11,820 nt of DNA from the NCBI GenBank assembly GCA_964396115.1, contig CAYNDL010000029.1, forward strand, positions 1 through 11,820. The letters are read 5' to 3'. This document shows positions 6,603-10,788 of the stretch, one piece after another. The DNA comes from CAYNDL01 sp964396115. GTDB taxonomy: Bacteria > Patescibacteriota > Andersenbacteria > UBA10190 > CAIZMI01. Positions within the stretch are counted from its first letter, which is position 1. Each line of letters opens with the position of its first letter. Both the position numbers and the translations under genes were made by a program. The notes beneath the pieces were generated by a model. That model was given only the letters and a program-made list of their open reading frames with translations, searched no databases and was not told where the DNA came from.

Positions 6603-6642
6603 GGCTAATCTCCCTCAAGTGGGTTACAGAACAAAACAAACA

Positions 6643-6670
6643 ATAATACTATAAAATGGTTCTTTGTCAA
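6643..6670 (-). promoter_or_regulatory. Consensus promoter of the two-helix membrane protein gene
   Basis: On the minus strand TTGACA (6665-6670, perfect), a 16-nt spacer and TATTAT (6643-6648, 5/6). The expected start is near 6636, leaving a leader of about 34 nt that holds the SD. It is among the best promoter matches in the window. Confidence 0.8.
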
Positions 6671-6719
6671 GGGTCGAAAAAAATGTAATTCACAAAAACA
6701 TGAGCACTTCTACCGTATT

Positions 6720-6728
6720 TGCTATACT
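6720..6728 (+). promoter_or_regulatory. Extended -10 promoter of the 57-aa protein gene
   Basis: TGCTATACT: a TGn extension plus TATACT (6723-6728, 5/6). It ends 6 nt before ATG 6735, predicting a leaderless transcript. A weak TGAGCA (6701-6706) at 16 nt could be the -35. Confidence 0.6.
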
Positions 6729-6734
6729 TTCCGT

Positions 6735-6908
6735 ATGAACAACGCTCTCTTGAAGGCGATCGGGATTGGGGCAGGTGTTTTCTTGGGAATGATGCTGATT
6801 TTTTGGGGTATTTCCAAGCTCGCCGGGGTTCCATTTTTTGAGATACCGAAACGTCCGACAGTAGTAAAAACAACACAAACGCCAACACCTCCGCCGTTCT
6901 TGAAATAG
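6735..6908 (+). CDS. 57-aa single-helix membrane protein
   Basis: ATG 6735 to TAG 6906-6908 encodes 57 residues: MNNALLKAIG, a hydrophobic Gly-rich helix (about 9-27, GAGVFLGMMLIFWGIS), then LAGVPFFEIPKR and a Thr/Pro-rich tail ending PTPPPFLK. It looks like a small N-in or signal-anchor protein with a short extracytoplasmic tail. No family is recognised. A real gene is supported by the extended -10 promoter at the exact spacing seen for other genes here, by the coherent amphipathic layout, and by the tight link to the next gene (its TTG start is 2 nt after the stop). It is easily missed because of its size. Confidence 0.6.
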   Translation: MNNALLKAIGIGAGVFLGMMLIFWGISKLAGVPFFEIPKRPTVVKTTQTPTPPPFLK

Positions 6909-6910
6909 TT

Positions 6911-7216
6911 TTGTTTAAGGATAGGGTTGAGGTGTCGGTTAAAAAAATACCGTACGGAAAAGTAGCTACGTACGGGCAAATTGCTGTTATGTCAGGCTCG
7001 CCGCGTGCCGCACGACAACTCGGTTACATACTGCGAACCAGTGATACTAAATTACCCTGGCATCGCGTAATTAATAAGACGGGAAGGATATCGATTTCAC
7101 ACCCACATTTAACTGCTGACTTGCAGGCTAACCTTCTAAAAAGGGAAGGCGTAAAAGTCGACAAGAGAGCAGGCTCCTTTTGGGTCGATCTCAAACAGTA
7201 TCTTTGGCGTCCTTAG
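6911..7216 (+). CDS. Alkyltransferase-like protein (ATL; MGMT fold without the active Cys)
   Basis: The protein has the DNA-binding domain of O6-alkylguanine-DNA alkyltransferases: IPYGKVATYGQIA (13-25, with the base-flipping Tyr21), RAARQLGYIL (32-41, Arg35 as the finger residue) and LPWHRVIN (48-55). In true MGMT the last motif is PCHRV and the Cys accepts the alkyl group. Here Trp50 replaces it, as in E. coli YbaZ and other ATL proteins, which bind alkylated guanine and hand it to nucleotide excision repair (family knowledge). It is therefore a lesion-recognition protein rather than a methyltransferase. At 101 aa it is normal for bacterial ATL. The proposed TTG start (6911) is the only reasonable initiator before LFKDRVEV, lies 2 nt after the preceding stop and suggests coupling; the exact start is uncertain. 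Confidence 0.88.
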   Translation: MFKDRVEVSVKKIPYGKVATYGQIAVMSGSPRAARQLGYILRTSDTKLPWHRVINKTGRISISHPHLTADLQANLLKREGVKVDKRAGSFWVDLKQYLWRP

Positions 7217-7473
7217 TTTTTTGGCGCTAGGAGGTCCAAGTCGACCTCCAGCTCGTCCATCTTTTCTTTAAGTAGACTTTTTGTTTCTCCGATGGCTTTT
7301 TTGTATATCTGGTCGCCTAAATTTTCGACAAAAAAGTCCAGTATCTGTTCGGCTGCGATAATTCCAATCTTTTCATCTCTTTCACTATCGAAAAACGCAA
7401 TAATCTCGTTCAGAAATTTTTGTCTTGATTCATCAGAATCGAAATCAAACTTATTTTTCTTTGTTGCAGTCAT
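7213..7473 (-). CDS. DUF2164 family protein
   Basis: An 86-aa, charged, soluble protein. The core FLNEIIAFFDSERDEKIGIIAAEQILDFFVENLGDQIYKKAIGETKSLL matches DUF2164: a helix ending in FF..ERDE.IG, then A...LDFF.E..G..IY, then an acidic helix. In typical members the segment after IY reads NQGI.DAK; here it is KKAIGETK. Function is unknown. The start ATG (7471-7473 on +) has no SD; a TACACT box (7480-7485) ends 6 nt upstream, the spacing expected for a leaderless transcript. Its TAA (7213-7215) overlaps the TAG of the converging ATL gene (7214-7216), with no terminator between. Confidence 0.82.
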   Translation of the reverse strand: MTATKKNKFDFDSDESRQKFLNEIIAFFDSERDEKIGIIAAEQILDFFVENLGDQIYKKAIGETKSLLKEKMDELEVDLDLLAPKN

Positions 7474-7694
7474 GATGATAGTGTATTCGTTTGCGCGAAT
7501 AGGGAAAGAGGTGATTTCTCCTCACCCGGCGCCCTGCCTCGCTCTTAGTTCCACACAAAAAATCGAGAGCGCAGTCCTGAGAGAGTGTAGCGATCGAAGG
7601 CAAGCGAAGATTTATTTGTGTAAGCGCAGCGAAACCGTAGCGGCATGCGACAAAGCTCGCTTTTGTCGCAAAAGCGAAGGTTTGTCGCGAGCAG
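7474..7694. other. Hairpin-rich non-coding block next to tRNA-Gly (element B)
   Basis: 220 nt between the DUF2164 start and tRNA-Gly with no credible gene. Stem-loops: GGTGA/TCACC (7510-7526); a long-range stem ACACAAAAAATC (7553-7564) with GATTTATTTGTGT (7609-7621), one extra base; and GCGACAAA/TTTGTCGC (7647-7669, 7-nt loop), with a second TTTGTCGC at 7681-7688 that allows an alternative pairing. CGCTTTT/AAAAGCG around 7658-7676 competes with the last. GCGCAGCGA (7624-7632) is identical to a nonamer in the tRNA-Pro cassette. Lying downstream of tRNA-Gly, it may be its trailer or terminator region. A 151-aa frame across it (7292-7747) runs through the tRNA and is not credible. Confidence 0.6.
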
Positions 7695-7765
7695 AGCGGG
7701 TAGCGGGAATCGAACCCGCGACTGCTCCTTGGAAGGGAGCCGTTTAACCACTAAACTATACCCGC
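7695..7765 (-). tRNA. tRNA-Gly (anticodon TCC)
   Basis: On the minus strand GCGGGTA (7759-7765 on +) pairs with TACCCGC (7696-7702 on +); the discriminator is T (7695). The anticodon stem GCTCC/GGAGC holds loop CTTCCAA with anticodon TCC (7731-7733 on +). The T arm CGGG-type stem has the normal TTCGATT loop. CCA is not encoded (CTG follows the discriminator). TCC reads Gly codons GGA and GGG. Confidence 0.95.
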
Positions 7766-7777
7766 AAAACAATGCTC

Positions 7778-7806
7778 ATCTTAGCCTATAAATTGGCCTA
7801 GATCAA
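7778..7806 (-). promoter_or_regulatory. Probable promoter of tRNA-Gly
   Basis: On the minus strand TTGATC (7801-7806, 4/6), a 17-nt spacer and TAAGAT (7778-7783, 4/6), with the tRNA 5' end 12 nt beyond the -10 box. Spacing is ideal; the boxes are moderate. Confidence 0.5.
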
Positions 7807-7885
7807 CAATCGAACTTTGCGGTAGAGGAAGTCTGAAAGCCTGATATGTATCAAGTGTATGGTATGGCGGGAAAGGAGAGTCTCA

Positions 7886-7966
7886 ATGATGTTGATACAC
7901 GATAATTTGACGAGACGAGCGAATTATTGGCTAATAATAAACGCAAAGATTAACATAAAATTCTAG
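7886..7966 (+). CDS. Possible 26-codon small ORF with strong SD
   Basis: Within the 296-nt spacer between tRNA-Gly and the 3D gene, AAAGGAGAG stands 7 nt (from GGAG) before ATG 7886. The frame reads MMLIHDNLTRRANYWLIINA and stops at TAG 7964-7966. The SD is better than that of most genes here. It sits in the loop of an inverted repeat TGTATCAA/TTGATACA (about 7848-7855 and 7892-7899), which could regulate access to it. No homologue is recognised and no good promoter was found. It could equally be a leader peptide, part of an RNA, or chance. The remainder of the spacer (7766-7885 and 7967-7987) shows nothing beyond promoters. Confidence 0.3.
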   Translation: MMLIHDNLTRRANYWLIINAKINIKF

Positions 7967-7987
7967 AAATATACTAGGAGATTAACA

Positions 7988-8016
7988 TTGACAAAAAAGC
8001 CTTTTTCTGCTAGTAT
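7988..8016 (+). promoter_or_regulatory. Strong promoter of the 3D-domain protein gene
   Basis: TTGACA (7988-7993, perfect), a 17-nt spacer and TAGTAT (8011-8016, 5/6) preceded by TGC, which adds an extended -10. The start should be near 8023, giving a leader of about 39 nt that contains no SD before ATG 8062 (the bases just upstream are a C run). Confidence 0.8.
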
Positions 8017-8061
8017 TCACCCTTCAGTTCGCTTATCTGCGGACTGTTTTTAAATCCCCCT

Positions 8062-8712
8062 ATGAATACATTTACATCCCCCAAAGGAAGTAAGTTAGTC
8101 AAAATAATGGCTTTTGCAGGCCTTATAACAGTAATTAACCCAATGCCTGCTAATGCCGCCGGAGTCCTCTCTAAAGAATGGATTGGACGTCAGGTGGAGA
8201 GCCTTGCGAAAGCAAGTGTTCAAGCCAAGAACGAGGGTTCTGCGAAGTTGGATCACGAAATGGTCATCTCTGCTTTCTTGGGTAACGCTGTTGTTACGAC
8301 AGCCACCCCTGAAACCAAGTTGGCTGCTAACTGGTCTGATGTCGACTCTTGGAATTCACCCAAGGTCGAGGAAGCTACCCCTGCGCCCAAACCTAGGGTT
8401 AAGGGGGTTCGTGTCCAGCCTGGTACTACGTTTGATGTTACTGTTACTGCATATTCTTCAACTGTAGACCAGACCGACTCCAGTCCGTTTATAACTGCCA
8501 ATGGTTCTCATGTTCACCCTGGTACTATTGCTGCAAACTTCTTGCCTTTTGGTACCAAGGTAAAGTTCCCTGATTATTTTGGCGACAGGATCTTCGTTGT
8601 CGAAGACCGTACTAATGCCAAATACTCCTCACGTATTGATATCTGGATGGAGACTAGGGAAGCTGCCCTGCAATTTGGAAAGCGCCATCTAGTGGCAGTT
8701 GTAGTGGAATAA
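8062..8712 (+). CDS. Secreted 3D (Asp-Asp-Asp) domain protein, likely cell-wall active
   Basis: A 216-aa protein with a signal peptide: basic MNTFTSPKGSKLVK, hydrophobic IMAFAGLITVINPM, then PANA-A with cleavage likely after about residue 32. A polar region and a Pro/Ala linker (about 100-120) lead to a C-terminal 3D double-psi beta-barrel domain (about 125-216). Its conserved blocks are VTAYSSTVDQTDSSPFITANG, GTIAANFLPFGTKV and FVVEDRTNAKYSSRIDIWM, with Asp182 and Asp193 in the last block. This domain occurs in MltA, the B. subtilis YabE/YocH group and RlpA-like proteins that bind or cut peptidoglycan. No separate catalytic or LysM domain is present, so enzymatic activity is uncertain. The gene has its own strong promoter and terminator, suggesting solitary, high expression. 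ATG 8062 lacks an SD but starts the signal peptide properly. Confidence 0.9.
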   Translation: MNTFTSPKGSKLVKIMAFAGLITVINPMPANAAGVLSKEWIGRQVESLAKASVQAKNEGSAKLDHEMVISAFLGNAVVTTATPETKLAANWSDVDSWNSPKVEEATPAPKPRVKGVRVQPGTTFDVTVTAYSSTVDQTDSSPFITANGSHVHPGTIAANFLPFGTKVKFPDYFGDRIFVVEDRTNAKYSSRIDIWMETREAALQFGKRHLVAVVVE

Positions 8713-8730
8713 TATTGATTTGATTAAGAA

Positions 8731-8761
8731 GTAAAAAAGCGGCTGTATGCCGCTTTTTTAC
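8731..8761. terminator. Bidirectional rho-independent terminator
   Basis: GTAAAAAAGCGGC/GCCGCTTTTTTAC, a perfect 13-bp inverted repeat with loop TGTAT. It has a GC core and A/T flanks on both sides, so it ends transcription from both the 3D gene (+, stop 8712) and the Cys-rich gene (-, stop 8776). Confidence 0.93.
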
Positions 8762-8775
8762 GTTACGTATTTTGT

Positions 8776-9231
8776 TTATTGTGGTGGTCCAAGTAGACGA
8801 CAGCTATCTTTTGTTTTTTGGCAAACAAATTCTGTCGTCTGGTCGCTGCATACAGGTATTCCCATATTCGGATACATCTTTAAACATTGATTGTTGCATA
8901 GAAGACAAGTGAAATTGTCTTGGTTAAAGTCTGTTTTACAAAACCATTTACCGTTCTCGCAAGTTGCAACCGATCCTTTTGAACAATCGATGGCAGTGTT
9001 GGAGCAGGAGAGGGGAGTTGGTGGAATAGTTGGATTCGTTGTCTTGATCGCACTAATAGGGGATACAGTTGGCCTAACTGGCTGGATGGTCGTGGACGAT
9101 AGAGAAGGGGATAAACCTTTTTGATATTCAACACCGAATACAAACCCCATAAATGGGAGCGCAATAAAAAGCATCATTGCAATGATCCTTGATATAGGTG
9201 TTACCTTCGTAAATTGTTCTTTTATATACAT
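8776..9231 (-). CDS. Membrane-anchored Cys-rich extracytoplasmic protein, unknown function
   Basis: A 151-aa protein. The N-terminus MYIKEQFTKVTPISR is followed by one hydrophobic helix (about 16-36, IIAMMLFIALPFMGFVFG), then a Ser/Thr/Pro-rich linker (about 38-72) and a C-terminal region with ten cysteines (about 74-147). The even number and spacing (LSC, IDC, ATC, WFC, FTCLLC, NQC, PVC, FVC, DSC) suggest several disulphides outside the cell. No named domain is recognised. The helix may be an anchor or an uncleaved signal. ATG 9231 has no SD; TAAAAT (9238-9243) ends 6 nt upstream on the minus strand, fitting a leaderless transcript, though no -35 is clear. It lies between two terminators and is therefore a single-gene unit. 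Confidence 0.75.
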   Translation of the reverse strand: MYIKEQFTKVTPISRIIAMMLFIALPFMGFVFGVEYQKGLSPSLSSTTIQPVRPTVSPISAIKTTNPTIPPTPLSCSNTAIDCSKGSVATCENGKWFCKTDFNQDNFTCLLCNNQCLKMYPNMGIPVCSDQTTEFVCQKTKDSCRLLGPPQ

Positions 9232-9263
9232 GGGTTAATTTTAATTTAAATCCATCAATATAA

Positions 9264-9285
9264 AAAGACGCCTCTGGGCGTCTTT
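9264..9285 (-). terminator. Rho-independent terminator of the 110-aa protein gene
   Basis: AAAGACGCC/GGCGTCTTT, a perfect 9-bp stem with a 4-nt loop, 4 nt after the stop of the minus gene at 9290. On the minus strand the stem ends in a run of five T and more T/A bases. It separates this gene from the next minus gene, starting at 9231. Confidence 0.9.
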
Positions 9286-9289
9286 GTGA

Positions 9290-9622
9290 CTAACCGATGC
9301 CGATGATCTTTTTCAGATCAGGAATGCGGTTATTGAAAATCATAGCCGGATGGAATTCAGGGGGCAGGGTAACCTCTTCCAGCTGGGAATAGAACTGGAG
9401 CATGAACTCGATGGGTATGCTTTGGCGCCGGCAAAACTCCTTTGCCAGAGTGACATACGGCGTACCATCGTCCATGCAGTCGTATTCCTCTGCTGCTTCG
9501 TACAACTTCATCAGCTCATCGTCCGAGAGTCCACTCAGCAGGCGTTCTGCCCCCGGATCCTCCAGGAGCATCCGAATAGCGGTTTCCTTGGGGTCGAACT
9601 GTTTTTCTTGTCCCTCGCTCAT
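9290..9622 (-). CDS. Conserved-looking 110-aa acidic protein, function unknown
   Basis: From ATG 9622 the product is 110 aa, acidic and probably all-helical: MSEGQEKQFDPKETAIRMLL, then PGAERLLSGLSDDELMKLYEAAEEYDC, TPYVTLAKEFCRRQ, IPIEFMLQFYSQLEEV and a C-terminal PDLKKIIGIG. No signal peptide or membrane segment. The start at 9622 is chosen over upstream codons (the frame is open to 9727) because of a strong SD, AAGGAGA, with GGAG 8 nt before ATG, and a promoter that would start transcription at about 9653, after the longer start. Three Cys (49, 64 and none paired in a motif) do not suggest metal binding. I do not recognise the family. By eye it is richer in G+C than neighbours and, like the 6387-6602 gene, it carries an SD, a promoter and a terminator as a complete unit. 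Confidence 0.72.
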   Translation of the reverse strand: MSEGQEKQFDPKETAIRMLLEDPGAERLLSGLSDDELMKLYEAAEEYDCMDDGTPYVTLAKEFCRRQSIPIEFMLQFYSQLEEVTLPPEFHPAMIFNNRIPDLKKIIGIG

Positions 9623-9659
9623 CGAACAGTCTCCTTGCTTTAAGAAAGAGCGACAGATA

Positions 9660-9688
9660 AAGGTAGGGCTATTCGTGTTAAGGGTCAA
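9660..9688 (-). promoter_or_regulatory. Promoter of the 110-aa protein gene
   Basis: On the minus strand TTGACC (9683-9688, 5/6), a 17-nt spacer and TACCTT (9660-9665, weak). It predicts a start near 9653 and a leader of about 31 nt carrying the SD, which supports ATG 9622. Confidence 0.55.
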
Positions 9689-9732
9689 GTTATCGGCTTC
9701 CCATAACATAATGGTAGGACTCTGCACGAGTA

Positions 9733-9896
9733 AAATTCCTGACGGAATTTGGGATGATCCTTCGCGGTTATAAGGTGGGACTCCTTCGCTCCCGTCGTAG
9801 TGCCTCGCTTCGCTCGATGCGCTACTCCTCCTGAGAAGCCAGGCTCTCTAAAATTGCAAAGCAGTTTGCACTTTTAGAGTAGCCTTCGAGTCCCAC
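9733..9896. repeat. Hairpin-rich block bounded by inverted tRNA T-arm pieces (element C)
   Basis: Non-coding, between the 110-aa gene and the tRNA-Leu terminator. AAATTCC/GGAATTT forms a hairpin (9733-9750). GTGGGACTC (9775-9783) and GAGTCCCAC (9888-9896) are a perfect 9-bp inverted repeat enclosing about 104 nt; both match the T arm of the nearby tRNA-Leu, and the right end matches 12 nt of it (TTCGAGTCCCAC, 9885-9896). Inside are GCTACTC/GAGAAGC (9821-9839, one mismatch) and CTCTAAAATTGCAAA (9846-9860) paired with TTTGCACTTTTAGAG (9865-9879) across loop GCAG with one mismatch. The layout, a long A/T-rich stem with a 4-nt loop next to a tRNA fragment, resembles the tRNA-Pro cassette. TGAGAAGC (9832-9839) is shared with it. 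Confidence 0.6.
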
Positions 9897-9908
9897 TAGA
9901 TAATAAGT

Positions 9909-9947
9909 AATAACAAAACCAGCCCGTAAAGGACTGGTTTTGTTATT
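9909..9947 (-). terminator. Long hairpin terminator after tRNA-Leu
   Basis: AATAACAAAACCAG (9909-9922) and CTGGTTTTGTTATT (9934-9947) form a perfect 14-bp stem with an 11-nt loop that can pair further (CC/GG). It begins 3 nt beyond the tRNA-Leu 3' end. On the minus strand the T-rich arm continues into ACTTATTATC. It probably ends the rplS/tRNA-Cys/tRNA-Leu transcript. Confidence 0.75.
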
Positions 9948-9950
9948 GGG

Positions 9951-10034
9951 TACCGAGGGTGGGACTCGAACCCACAAGGCTGTTAAGGCCAACGGATTTT
10001 AAGTCCGTCGCGTATACCATTCCGCCACCCCGGC
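9951..10034 (-). tRNA. tRNA-Leu (anticodon TAA)
   Basis: Class II tRNA of 84 nt. On the minus strand the acceptor GCCGGGG pairs with CCTCGGT (two G-T pairs), discriminator A (9951). The anticodon stem ACGGA/TCCGT holds loop CTTAAAA with anticodon TAA. The long variable arm TTGGCCTTAACAGCCTT and T arm GTGGG-TTCGAGT-CCCAC are normal. After the discriminator the DNA reads CCC, not CCA, so CCA must be added. It reads UUA and UUG. Confidence 0.95.
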
Positions 10035-10037
10035 TCA

Positions 10038-10059
10038 CAATTTATTACCTAATAAATTG
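10038..10059. repeat. A/T-rich hairpin between tRNA-Leu and tRNA-Cys
   Basis: CAATTTATT/AATAAATTG, a perfect 9-bp stem with loop ACCT, in the spacer between the two minus-strand tRNAs. It could mark processing sites in a common precursor; it is too A/T-rich to be a firm terminator. Confidence 0.55.
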
Positions 10060-10083
10060 CTCCTACTTCTAAATGAACAGGGG

Positions 10084-10154
10084 AGGCGACGGGCAGAATT
10101 GAACTGCCGTACAGGGTTTTGCAGACCCTTGCCTAACCACTCGGCCACGTCGCC
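10084..10154 (-). tRNA. tRNA-Cys (anticodon GCA)
   Basis: On the minus strand the acceptor GGCGACG (10148-10154) pairs perfectly with CGTCGCC (10085-10091); the discriminator is T (10084), the usual U73 of tRNA-Cys. The anticodon loop CTGCAAA gives anticodon GCA. The T arm GGCAG-TTCAATT-CTGCC is normal. CCA is not encoded (CCC follows). It lies 49 nt upstream of tRNA-Leu on the same strand and may share its transcript. Confidence 0.95.
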
Positions 10155-10184
10155 AGAAAGATACTGCTACTTCATACCAAAAAA

Positions 10185-10233
10185 TACGCCCCCTGAGAAG
10201 CGTACCAGCTAAATTAATTTGCGACTAATTTAG
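10185..10233 (-). repeat. Two hairpins after rplS
   Basis: CTAAATTA (10209-10216) pairs with TAATTTAG (10226-10233), directly after the rplS stop codon (10234-10236). TACGC/GCGTA (10185-10204) follows, its loop and right arm including TGAGAAGC (10194-10201), an octamer shared with the other two hairpin blocks. The first stem is all A/T and lacks a T run, so termination would be weak and read-through to tRNA-Cys is likely. Confidence 0.45.
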
Positions 10234-10731
10234 TTATTTGGCAGCTTCTTGTGTAGCTACTTCTTCTTTTGCTTTATCAGCAGCCTCAGCGGCTTTCTTG
10301 GCTTCAGCTTCTTTTTCTTCAGCGTCACGACGAGCTTTTTCGATAGCACGGCGTTGTGCATCTTGCTCGCCCAAAGCTTTTTGTAAGACCTTCGAATCTT
10401 CTTTGCGGCGGCGTCTCACGTTAGACTTGCGGAGATAGGTTAGTTTTGCACGACGAACCTTTGTTGCACCCAAAATTTCAACGTTAGTAACTAACGGGGA
10501 GTACATAGGGAAGATCCTTTCAATACCGATTCCGCCAACGACGCGGCGGACCGTAAAAGTCTTGCCGTTTCCAGCACCGTGGGTGGCGACGATCATTCCT
10601 TCAAAGACCTGAGTGCGTTCTTTTTCCCCTTCCTTGATCTTGGAAGAGACGCGTACTTCTAAACCTGGACGCACTGGAAATGGCGCTCGGGACCTTTTTT
10701 GCTCCTCGTATTTACTAACCAAATTTGTCAT
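10234..10731 (-). CDS. rplS: 50S ribosomal protein L19 with charged C-terminal extension
   Basis: L19 sits at the 30S-50S interface. Conserved blocks: RPGLEVRVSSKIKEGEKERTQVFEGMIVA (21-49), GKTFTVRRVVGGIGIERIFPMYSP (56-79), and VEILGATKVRRAKLTYLRK (84-102). The core ends at about residue 115, the normal length of L19. The remaining 50 residues are an Ala/Lys/Glu/Arg-rich helix (for example ARRDAEEKEAEAKKAAEA) likely to form a single long helix or coiled coil. ATG 10731 is the natural start; no SD is visible, and a promoter 13-41 nt upstream would leave a leader of only a few nt. The gene lies 57 nt after an RluA-type gene on the same strand and is followed by tRNA-Cys. Confidence 0.95.
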   Translation of the reverse strand: MTNLVSKYEEQKRSRAPFPVRPGLEVRVSSKIKEGEKERTQVFEGMIVATHGAGNGKTFTVRRVVGGIGIERIFPMYSPLVTNVEILGATKVRRAKLTYLRKSNVRRRRKEDSKVLQKALGEQDAQRRAIEKARRDAEEKEAEAKKAAEAADKAKEEVATQEAAK

Positions 10732-10743
10732 AGCGATTGCAAT

Positions 10744-10772
10744 AATGTACTTATAACCTGGTTTTTCGTCAA
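10744..10772 (-). promoter_or_regulatory. Promoter of rplS
   Basis: On the minus strand TTGACG (10767-10772, 5/6), a 17-nt spacer and TACATT (10744-10749, 4/6). The -10 box ends 12 nt before ATG 10731, so the leader would be about 5-6 nt and too short for an SD. Confidence 0.6.
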
Positions 10773-10788
10773 TAGCGGACCTCTGGTC

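Noticed and set aside
6337..6639. 100-aa minus-strand frame overlapping the two-helix gene
   Set aside because: The Arg-rich product lacks structure; the SD and hydrophobic pattern fit the GTG-started frame, and it would run through the terminator.
7292..7747. 151-aa open frame on + over DUF2164, element B and tRNA-Gly
   Set aside because: It is antisense to a recognised gene and to a tRNA; the sequence is low in protein-like features.
9623..9727. N-terminal extension of the 110-aa protein to 9727
   Set aside because: A strong SD and a promoter both support ATG 9622; the extension would begin upstream of the predicted transcript start.
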